Assembly (NCBI GenBank): GCA_950295325.1
Contig: OX485807.1
Location: 35,370,440-35,434,439 of the forward strand
Origin: Polytrichum commune
Taxonomy: Eukaryota; Streptophyta; Polytrichopsida; Polytrichales; Polytrichaceae
DNA length: 64,000 nt
Reading direction: 5' to 3'
Shown: piece after piece, positions 47,862-56,722 of the stretch
Layout: each line of letters starts with the position of its first letter
Numbering within the stretch: the first letter of the stretch is position 1
The notes under the pieces: generated by a model
Told to the model about the DNA's origin: nothing
Database searches by the model: none
The model's input: the letters and a program-made list of their open reading frames with translations, nothing else
Translations under genes and position numbers: made by a program

Positions 47862-48021
47862 GTAGGCCAGATTCTTGGGTTTGATTCATAGGATGAATGT
47901 GTGTGTTTGGGATTAGTCTCTCGGTTCCGAGAGTGTAGAGGGTAGGCCAGATTCTTTGGTTTGATTCATAAGATGAATGTTTGTGTTTTTTTGGAGGCTC
48001 TCACTTCCAAGAGGGTAGAGG
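47862..48021 (+). repeat. 80-bp minisatellite, block 1 (2 units)
   Basis: The unit begins GTAGGCCAGATTCTTGGGTT, continues TGATTCATAGGATGAATGTG and ends TCGGTTCCGAGAG plus GTAGAGG. The block is cut by the LTR at 48022. Confidence 0.9.
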
Positions 48022-49765
48022 TGTAGAACAGATTTTTTGGCTATAGTCTGAATACAAACTTTTTGAATTAAGTTTTTTGAAGAACAGATGAAAATGTTGG
48101 ACTATAGTCGGATGAAAGAGCTCTTAGAGCAGTTTTAGGAACTGAATGACCTCGGAGAGAAGTTACAACCGCCTGGAAGAGGAAGGGAGATAAAGGACTA
48201 TAGTCTGGAGGAGAAAGAAGGCCATTTTCGACGAGTGTTTTCAGGCTATAGTCTAGAGTAGTCGCTATCAAGCGAGGAATGTGTAGGATCGGCCAGGTGC
48301 CGCAAATAGATTGGCTTTACTCCAACTCTGTGATAGAGTGGAGATTAAACTTTGTAATGAGGATGTAGTCGCAGTAAAATGGAATTACTATGATGCAGTC
48401 ATGGTGTAAGTGAGCAGAATCAACTGAGTATTATTGAGAGAATGCATATATTGAGTATGTCGAAGAGACGAGTCGAAGCACTGTGTGAGTGAGAGCCTGA
48501 GAAATTGATTGTATGAGAAGCAAGCGAACCCATAACCTAAAAAAAAAATGAGTGAAGCGTACTAGAGTATAAACAAAAACAACTGAGAGGGAACTGGAAT
48601 CAAAAATTGAGTGAAGCATAACAGGGAGAGATTGAGTGAATGTGTATCAGAGAATAGAGATACAAATCAGGGAGCGTGGAGACATAATATTCAAGACTAA
48701 GAAAACCTAGAGAGAATGAATTACAGAGAGGAAAAATGGAATGTTGTAAGAGCAATAGGGCTATAGTCCATCGGAACTTTACCGAGAGAGATAAAACCTG
48801 GAGCGCAATGGGGGAAGAATTGCCTACTTTGTGTTACTGAGAGTCATTAAGGATGAGAGCACCGAATCAGAGGCAAGGTGAAGCTAGAGAGAGATAATGT
48901 CAGAGAGTCGAGACTCACGCTAAAGTGCGGAGCAGTGAAAGACTATAGTCCAGAAATAGAGTTAACAGCGTGAGAGAGAAATAGGTTAAAGTGATGGAGA
49001 GAGGAGAAGAGGCAGGAGTGTAGCCTAATGAGGAGATTACAGACAAGCTAATCCCTGATAGGAGAGAAGTATGGGCTGAGAGATGTACTGTCCCTCATTA
49101 CTTAGCATGTGAGATGACTAAGTGAGGTTGAGATAATGAGTTGAAAGAGGAATGATTGAGATTACCTAGGTTATTGGCATGAACATTAAGTGGCTAATTG
49201 AGGCATAAGCCAATATGGAATATAGTCCAGTGTGATTATTCTATCTTGAAGTGTGCAGAGATTGCAGACCGGATTGGAATGGAAGATGGTTCATGAATGA
49301 GATAAGTCTTTGAATTAATAGTAACGCAAGAAAAATGAATAATTGAACCCTGGTAAAGAATGAATTTATTGGAATGAGAATTGTTGTTGTTACCTTGTTG
49401 TTTTGTGGACACCAAAAGATACTAACCCCAATAGGATGAAAATCCATTGGAAGACTATTGTCCGGATACCAAAAGACTATTGACCAAGCTATTGAGCTTC
49501 ACGACTGAAATAGGTCAAAGACATAGAGTGATAGAAACTTTCCCTGAAGATAGGACGGAATCACTCACGACTAAGGAAGCACAAAGGAATCATAAGAGTG
49601 GGGAATAAGCGGAATTAAGAAGGAATGAAGTAAGAAAAACCTCAAGTTGTTATTGTAATCCTTAAATCCAATGTGACATTAACCCTTATAGACACTATCT
49701 CAGTCTTCCTGGAGACTTTGTTCCCTGGGTTTTGTTATTTTGAGCCATAGCAAAAACTTACTACA
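48022..49765 (+). mobile_element. Solo LTR of a second family (L2) with AGAGG target duplication
   Basis: Starts TGTAGAACAG, ends AAACTTACTACA, and is flanked by AGAGG on both sides (48017-48021, 49766-49770), splitting the 80-bp minisatellite. It is unusually purine-rich and carries about eight scattered copies of CTATAGTC or close variants (near 48040, 48099, 48196, 48245, 48763, 48944, 49214 and 49457). No coding motif. The orientation given is that of the reading shown. AGAGG also occurs in the host repeat, so the duplication could be coincidental. Confidence 0.65.
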
Positions 49766-50146
49766 AGAGGGTAGGCCAGATTCTTTGGTTTGATTCATAA
49801 GATGAATGTTTGTGATTTTTTGGGGGCTCTCACTTCCGAGAGACTAGATGAGTAGGCCAAATTCTCAAGTTTGATTCATAGGATGAATGTGTGTGTTTGG
49901 GATTAGTCTCTTGGTTCCGAGAGGGTAGAGGGTAGGCTAGATTCTTAGGTTTGATTCATAGGATGAATGTATGTGTTTGGGATTAGTCTCTCGGTTCCAA
50001 GAGACTAGATGGGTAGGCCATATTCTTAAGCTTCATTCATATGATGAGTGTGTGTGTTTGGGATTAATCTCTCGGTTCCGAGAGGGTAGAGGGTAGGCTA
50101 GATTCTTAGGTTTGATTCATGGGATGAATGTATGTGTTTGGGATTA
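49766..50146 (+). repeat. 80-bp minisatellite, block 2 (about 5 units)
   Basis: Units start near 49771, 49852, 49934, 50015 and 50094. The last unit is interrupted after GGGATTA by the LTR at 50147 and resumes at 51855. Confidence 0.9.
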
Positions 50147-50652
50147 TGTGAGGCCAAATCCACCACCCTTAAGCGTCCTAGTCCGGGTGATGACTTTGAG
50201 AATCACATTTATCTATTACAACATTGAACCATGTGCAAGGTAATTGCCATGTTCGGATGAACACGTATTGTCTCATTCATTGTGCTTTATTAATGTTGGC
50301 CTCTTGGCTTGTGCTAGAGTTGGCTTTCTCAAGAGTCCAACCCGCGGCTTTAGCCACACATGCCCCTCGCTCGTTTAATCTTCACTTCCTTTTTCTTGTC
50401 ATTGCAAGAATCTTCCACATTCTCCATTAATAATGCAAGTGAGCTATTTTGACCGGGAGGTTCAAGTGTTGAAAAACACTCTTCTCAACGGCTAAACACA
50501 CTCATACAACCCCACACGTGGCACAACTAGCCTAATGGGTCTAACTATTTAGCTACCCCTAAAATGGCCTAATGTAATCTAGTTTGCTATATGCTAATAC
50601 CCATTAATTGGGCTTAGCCTTGCTAGCCCCTAAATATCCTAATGGGAGTTGG

Positions 50653-51090
50653 CAACTAATTAGTTTTCGGCAGTCTGCTGCCCATTAGTTCGGTGCTGCC
50701 CTCCTCCAGAAACTAGCTGCAGTCCCAACCTAAGTGTGCTTGCAACTAATTACCTCGGCAGTCTGTTGCCTATTAGCTCGGTGCTGACCCCCTCCAGAAA
50801 CTGGCTGCAGTCCCAGCCTAAGTGTGCTTGCAACTAATTACCTCGGCAGTCTGTTGCCTATTAGCTCGGTGCTGACCCCCTCCAGAAACTGGCTGCAGTC
50901 CCAGCCTAAGTGTGTTTGCAACTAATTACCTCGGCAGCCTGCTGCCTATTAGCTCGGTGCTGACCCCCTCCAGAAACTGGCTGCAGTCCCAGCCTAAGTG
51001 TGCTTGCAACTAATTACCTCGGCAGTCTGCTGCCTATTAGCTCGGTGTTGCCTCCTCCAGAACTGGCTGCAGTCACAGCCTAAGTATACC
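50653..51090. repeat. 88-bp tandem repeat, 5 units, inside the LTR
   Basis: Units start at about 50653, 50742, 50830, 50918 and 51006, exactly 88 bases apart after the first. Each reads GCAACTAATTACCTCGGCAG, then TTGCCTATTAGCTCGGTGCT, then CTGCAGTCCCAGCCTAAGTG. Units 2-4 are almost identical, so the expansion is recent. It is not evident in the other two LTR copies. Confidence 0.92.
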
Positions 51091-51455
51091 AGTTGGGCCT
51101 TAGCTAATTTGATGATGCTGCCTATAAATTGCCCTAACACACCACCTTCTCCACTAATCAAACCTTCTCTAATTTCTTCCTCTTTTTCTTTTTCTTTTCT
51201 TTTCCTTTCTTCTCTCCTTAACTAATGAACTAACCTATCACATTAACTTCACTAACAACTACCTAATCTACCTTGGTAATCTCAAGCTCCAAGGGGGCAC
51301 TTCACTTGGGGTGCATTGAGAGAGAGAGCTTAACTAATTAACTTCACTAAAACTAATAACCCACACACGTGGCTCAAGCTCTTTAAGAGCTTGCTCCCTT
51401 GAGAGCGCTTGATGGAGAGAGAGGAAAATGAGAGAAAAAACACCTTAAGTAGCAA

Positions 51456-51508
51456 AGAGGGAGAGAGGGAGAGAGGGAGAGAGGGAGAGAGGGAGAGAGG
51501 GAGAGAGG
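51456..51508. repeat. (GGGAGAGA)n microsatellite
   Basis: Six to seven uninterrupted units of GGGAGAGA within the inverted LTR. Confidence 0.95.
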
Positions 51509-51854
51509 ATTAGCACCTCCAATCACAATCCTTTAACCCTCTCCTCCAAAGTAGGGACTAATCCCCATCCACCAAGCTTCCTTCTTCCAAAACTAACAAA
51601 GTGGATCCAAAAGTGGGCATTTAACCCGCGGAGCTCACCTTGCCTCACCTTACCCCTTACTCACATAATCAAGGCATCCTCTTATTGAAATCCAACCTTG
51701 AAATAACTACATAACACATTCTAATGCCTAAACTTAAATCCACACCACACTTCACTCTTTTTATGTTTTGTGAATAATCATAACACATCAAAGTCAAACT
51801 AAAATTGGTTTCGAAGAGTTAATCACCACATGTGGGCACCATTTTGGGCTCACA

Positions 51855-52186
51855 GATTAGTCTCTCGGTTCCGAGAGACTAGATGGGTAGGCCATATTCT
51901 TAAGCTTCATTCATATGATGAGTGTGTGTGTTTGGGATTAATCTCTCGGTTCCGAGAGGGTAGAGGGTAGGCCAAATTCTTTGGTTTGATTCATATGATG
52001 AATGTTTGTGTTTTTTTGGAGGCTCTCACTTCCGAGAGACTAGATGGGTAGGCCAGATTCTCAAGTTTGATTCATAGGATGAATGTGTGTGTTTGGGATT
52101 AGTCTCTGGGTTCCAAGAGGGTAGAGGGTAGGCCGGATTTTTGGGCTCCATTTATAGGATGAATGTGTGTGTTTGGATGACGCTCA
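51855..52186 (+). repeat. 80-bp minisatellite, block 3 (about 4 units)
   Basis: Continuation of block 2 after the LTR insertion, with the same unit (TCTCTCGGTTCCGAGAG). It ends where the duplicated gene-flank block starts. Confidence 0.9.
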
Positions 52187-52738
52187 GGATGGGGAAGATC
52201 ACGCCAATCCCATGTGATGGAGCCACTTGTATTGTATCTGGACAAAGATGTACAATTGACAGTCTTTGTTCCAAACTTAATGGTGGGTGCCGCAAAAGTG
52301 GATATGGGTGCAGAGACGGCATTGGACACCCAACTCTGTTTTTTGGTAATCCATAGTTTGAGGCTATCTTGTAAGTCTTGAGTTTGGCACATAACTTCAC
52401 CTACATTTTCTCGGCCAATCAAATACCTTCTTCATCTCATGTTGTTGTTCGATTTCAATTGCTGACGTCAGCCCTAACTTAACCCTTGACCTTTTGAAAA
52501 CTACACTACAAGATCCTTGATAACAAATACATTCTTCCACTCCTTCACGTTCTATTTGTTTCTCAAATTAGATTGTCTTAAAAAATCCACGGGAATAGGG
52601 TACCTTTTCAACAAATTGAATTTAAAGTATCTCCAAAATCCACGGTCATAGGCACTACTTCTATGAAAATCGCCCACCATAATTCGAGTTTTCCGCTCTC
52701 CAAACTCCGCTCTACGCTCACACTACTAAGTTTCCCTA
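52187..52738 (+). repeat. Duplicated block: hypothetical-gene piece joined to resistance-gene 3' flank
   Basis: 52187-52436 matches 53600-53800 followed directly by 54355-54420, lacking about 570 intervening bases (junction GAGGCTATCTTG|TAAGTCTTGAG). 52437-52738 matches 56200-56491, the 3' flank of the LRR gene, ending at CACACTACTAAGTTTCCC. At that point copy 1 turns into the minisatellite, whereas the other copy enters the LRR coding sequence. About 1.8 kb between the two parts is missing here. Confidence 0.85.
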
Positions 52739-53485
52739 GATGGGTAGGCCAGGTTCTTAACTTTGATTCATAGGATGAATGTTTGTGTTTGGGATTAGTC
52801 TCTCAGTTCCGAAAGGGTAGAGGGTAGGCCACATTCTCAACTTTGTCTGATAGGGTGAATGTGTATGTTTTGGTTGATAGTCTCGGTTCCGAGAGGGTAG
52901 ATGGCTACGCCAGATTCTTAAGTTTGATTCATATGATGAATGTTTATGTTTGGGATTAGTCTCTCGGTTCCAAGAGGGTAGAGGGTAGGCTAGATTCTCA
53001 ACTTTGTTTGATAGGGTGAATGTGTGTGTTTTGGTTGATGGTCTCGGTTCCGAGAGGGTAGATGGGTAGGCGAGATTCTTAACTTTGATTCATAGGATGA
53101 ATGTTTGTGTTTGGGATTAGTCTCTCGGTTCCGAGAGGGTAGAGGGTGGGCTAGATTTTTAAGTGTGATTCATAGGATGAATGTGTATGTTTGGGATGAG
53201 GCTCTCAGTTCCGAGAGGGTAGAGGGTAGGCCAGATTCTTAAGTTTGTTTCATAGGGTGAATATGTGTGTTTTGGTTCAGGCTCGGTTCTGAGAGGGTAG
53301 ATGGCTAGGCCAGATTCTCAACTTTGTTTGATAGGGTGAATGTGTGTATTTTTGTTGATGGTCCCAGTTTCGAGAGGGTAGAGGGTAGGCCAGATTCTTA
53401 ACTTTGATTCATAGGTTGAATGTTTGTGTTTTGGATGACGCTCTCGGTTTCGAGATGTTAGAGGGCTAGGCCATATTCTAATTTT
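52739..53485 (+). repeat. 80-bp minisatellite, block 4 (about 9 units)
   Basis: Units are spaced about 80-82 bases apart and are more diverged than in other blocks (variants TGATAGGGTGAATGTG and GGTCTCGGTTCCGAGAG). Together the four blocks hold about 20 units. Confidence 0.9.
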
Positions 53486-53632
53486 CGGTGGGTCACAATC
53501 TTCGCGGAATCTACGTACATGCAAGGTGGGACGCACACAAATGTAATGTGTGTGTTTTATGTGGGGATGTATCTCATTTTGTAACTGGTTGGGGTTGGCG
53601 CATCAGGGTGGGGAAAATCGCGCCAATCCCAC

Positions 53633-54136
53633 GTGATGGAGCCTCTTGTATTGTATCTGGACAAAGATGTACAATTGACAGTGTTTGTTCCAAACTTGTT
53701 GGTGGGTGCCGCAAAGATGGATATGGGTGCAGAGACGGCAGTGGACACCCAACTCCGTTTGCTGGTAATCCACAGTTTGAGGCTATCTTGCAAAGCATGG
53801 AAAACGATTGTGGATAAAAGTGCGGAGTTCAATGCTCTTTGTTTGGCTGAATATGAATACGCGATGTGTCCCAATGATGTCAAAAGGGTGTGTTTGCCAC
53901 GCAAACATAACCTCATCACTCAATTTCAACAGAACTTGATGTGGTTCTCAAATAGTCAACATGTCAGCTCACGGATTTCGCGGAGGATTCTTATGTCAGA
54001 CTTGGGGGATTTAACATTGCGGAAATTGGCTGCGCTTAGGGATGAATTGGAGATGTCATTATGTGCGGTGGAGTTCTATGGCACGAGCTTCCATCCAGGT
54101 GCACCGTATTGGACATGTCCGGCCGATAGGGTGTAG
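53633..54136 (+). CDS. Hypothetical protein, possibly F-box-related fragment
   Basis: The frame is 167 codons long. Residues about 48-62 read HSLRLSCKAWKTIVD, which resembles the end of an F-box (LRLxCKxWxxIVD), followed by EFNALCLAEYEYAMCPNDVK and the acidic/Leu-rich SDLGDLTLRKLAALRDELEM. The N-terminal half shows no domain, so the F-box reading is tentative. A deleted version of the same sequence lies at 52187-52436, so this is a repeated sequence and could itself be a remnant. No TATA box or intron borders were assigned. I do not recognise the family. Confidence 0.35.
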   Translation: MMEPLVLYLDKDVQLTVFVPNLLVGAAKMDMGAETAVDTQLRLLVIHSLRLSCKAWKTIVDKSAEFNALCLAEYEYAMCPNDVKRVCLPRKHNLITQFQQNLMWFSNSQHVSSRISRRILMSDLGDLTLRKLAALRDELEMSLCAVEFYGTSFHPGAPYWTCPADRV

Positions 54137-54677
54137 ATGGAATTTGCATTTCATTGCACATATACAACCTACATACATGTGGAATCCACATTTCTCTGGT
54201 TGGCCCCATGAGGTTCCTTTTTACAAGTATTATCTGAAAGACTCTGGGACACATGGAGGAGCCAAATGGATTTTTTGGGCACACCTTTTCTTTTGTGTTT
54301 TGGTGTTTTCATTTACAATGTAAATTGTTCATAGCAAATTGAATTAGATACACATTTTTGTAAGTCTTGAGTTTGGCACATAACTACACGTACATTTTCT
54401 CAGCCAATCAAATATTTTGTAGATTGTTCAGCTCCTTCATCAGAAGGTCTATTATTTTAGAAATTTCAAGTATGTGATCTTGTATGTCATTGACATTCAC
54501 CATCTGCGACAAGAATCAGAAAACACAAAGCAGATTCGTGACATATGAGCGGTTACTTAACTTACATTGTGTATGGGAACTCTGGAGATCTGAGAGTACT
54601 TGGAAAGAGTACCCCTACCTACTTGGGGCAATGTATCACTTTCTAGAAATCATTTAAGTAAATTTAAGTACATTTAA
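54137..54677. other. Intergenic, no further gene
   Basis: Contains the tail of the duplicated block up to about 54425 (TTGTAAGTCTTGAGTTTGGC). The rest is AT-rich and unassigned. Confidence 0.55.
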
Positions 54678-54944
54678 GGGCTACTTCACACACGAGCCAA
54701 GAGCCGTGACCATGAAATTGTGTGAGCCCACCAGAAGGTGTCCAAAGGCCGTCCCAAGACACCTCCAAAATTCTGTAGTGTGGTAAGAATCCATGTACAC
54801 TTTGCATCCATCTTGCATTCACATACTCCGTTGGTCCCTCAAGCATAGTGTTAAGCGAAATTGGACCGGCTCTGCCTTTTCCACCAATGAGAGTGCTTGA
54901 AGGGTAATGGTCATGGGCTGTCAGTCTCGGGTGTGAAGTGGCCC
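54678..54944. mobile_element. Tourist-like MITE with TAA target duplication
   Basis: Left GGGCTACTTCACACACGAG, right GGGTGTGAAGTGGCCC, flanked by TAA (54675-54677, 54945-54947). It is a 267-bp relative of 6193-6694. TAA is the classic PIF/Harbinger target. Confidence 0.9.
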
Positions 54945-55060
54945 TAAGTTAAGGCATCGTTGAACCATGTCGTGGTTTCTGAAACTGTAAGATAACATTT
55001 GAGTTAACACACCTAGTAAGTAAATGCTCAGGTTTACCGCCTAAGGCCTCTCTCCACTCA

Positions 55061-55310
55061 GGGCCACTTCGCACACGAGACTGTGAGCCGTGACCATTGC
55101 ACTTCAAGCACTCTCATTGGTGGAAAAGGCAGAGCGGGTCCAAGTTCACTTCCCACTATGCTTGAGGGACCAACGGAGTAGGTAAATGCAAGATGGATGT
55201 AAAGTCTAAATGCATTTCTACATGGTATTAGATGATCATGTTTCATGGTCACTTGGACTCTTTTCAAAAACCATTTCTTGGAGATAAGTTTAACACAAAA
55301 CCAGGAGACC
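55061..55310 (-). mobile_element. Truncated Tourist-like MITE, inverted
   Basis: Begins GGGCCACTTCGCACACGAGA and matches the inverse of about 6440-6694, including GTTTCATGGTCACTTGGACT. The far end is missing. Confidence 0.8.
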
Positions 55311-56482
55311 TACTCATATATATAATGGCCATATAGGTCTTGGTAAGTATGCTGACTAATACACCTATTAGTTTGAGTTATCATAGTTTGTGCACATAGG
55401 CCACTCTCGTTTGATTAAACACATACTTGTTTTCGGTATCCATTCTTGCGCACATGATATCACTTAAATATAGTTGTCCAAATGTGTTCCATCCCCTTCA
55501 ACCTTCAATAAGCAATTGTTGCATACAAACATACCTCCCAGGCTCCTCCATCCATGTTGAAAACCTAGTACCCTTAACCCTTAAAGGACATATGCTTTCC
55601 CGATACCACACCCAAAATATCTTTTAAAATTCATTTTAAGCATGATTAACCAATTAATTTACATAGGCTCTATTCTAAAGAAGTATAGATCTTGCTAAGG
55701 TGCTCGATTTGGCATTCTAAAAACCCCATTTGGTGCAATGGAGTAGAATTTTTGAACAAGATTCTCCCAAAATAATACCAAGCCCGTGGGGCAGCATTGT
55801 CCTTTAAGGGTTAATCATGACCTATTAAACCGGAACAAGATCTTTGGATTTGATCCCAATGGTACGCACTTGATATAGGGATAATTGCAATAACTACGTT
55901 GCCTTCCAAATACGAATCATTGGATTGCCAAGATGTATACTAAGGCCTTTGTAGGGTTTGATTGAAAATGGAATAAGATGAATCAATTTCATTTTTACAT
56001 CGGATAAGGTGGACGTGCCTACATCAAACACTACAATAATCTTGACACCAATTTTGAGTGATGTAGTCCACGTTGTTGACTACGCCTCGTGCGTTTGGAA
56101 CCTCCATCTCATATGTATTGTTTATGTTTAAGTTTTATATAAGTTCATTTGTTGAATTTCCATGTACCTTTTGCAAACCCCATTCAACTCCTTCTTCATC
56201 TTATGTTGTTGTTTGATTTCAATTGCTGATGTCAGCCCTAATTCAACCCTTAACCTTTTGAAATCTACACTACAATAACCTTGATAACAAATACATTCTT
56301 CCACTCCTTCACATTCTATTCGTTTTTCGAATTAGATTGTGTTAAAAAATCCACAAGAATGGGGTACCTTTTCAACAAATTGAATATAAAGCATCTCCAA
56401 AATCCATAGTCATAGGTACTCCTTCTACGAAAATTGCCCACCATAATTCAATTTTTCCGCTCTCCGCTCTACGCTCACACTA
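55311..56482. other. 3' flank of the resistance gene; R1 repeat; no gene
   Basis: An inverted R1 piece lies at about 55380-55520. 56200-56482 is the presumed 3' UTR/downstream sequence of the LRR gene and is duplicated at 52437-52738. No polyadenylation site could be assigned with confidence. Confidence 0.6.
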
Positions 56483-56722
56483 CTAAGTTTCCCGGGTTAT
56501 CAAAGAATTCAAGTTTCCCAATCCCTCCGGTATCATTATCAAGCTTGTACACCTTCTCAATTCAAGGGTTGTCAAAGAGTCCAAGTTTCCCAATGCCTCC
56601 GGTATCCTTGTCAAGTTTTTACACACGCTCAAATCAAGGGTTATCAAAGAGCTCAAGTTCCTCAATCCCTCCAGTATCGCTCCCAAGCTCGTACACGAGC
56701 TCAAATGTAGGGTTGCCAAAGC
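56483..56722 (-). pseudogene. Last three LRR units, out of frame after a 1-bp deletion
   Basis: After the main frame ends at 56701, another frame continues the same repeat: HLSSCTSLGAIL, then NLSSLITLDLSVCKNLTRIP, then TLELRRCTSLIMIPEG, ending NSLITRET and TAG (56483-56485). At 56721-56724 the sequence reads CAAAGCCTCAAG, one base shorter than the CAAAGAGCTCAAG of the other units (plus strand), which explains the shift. Confidence 0.88.

Larger units (their letters stand above)
50147..51854 (-). mobile_element. Solo LTR of family L1 (inverted) with GATTA target duplication
   Basis: In minus orientation it starts TGTGAGCCCAAAATGGTGCC and ends GTGGATTTGGCCTCACA. GATTA flanks both sides (50142-50146, 51855-51859), and joining the flanks restores the minisatellite phrase GGGATTAGTCTCTCGG. 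It is 1708 bp. It carries its own 88-bp tandem repeats and a GGGAGAGA microsatellite. No internal genes remain. Confidence 0.92.

Noticed and set aside
47862..53485. CRISPR-like spacing of an 80-bp repeat
   Set aside because: Direct tandem units with no unique spacers, in a plant nuclear genome; it is a minisatellite.
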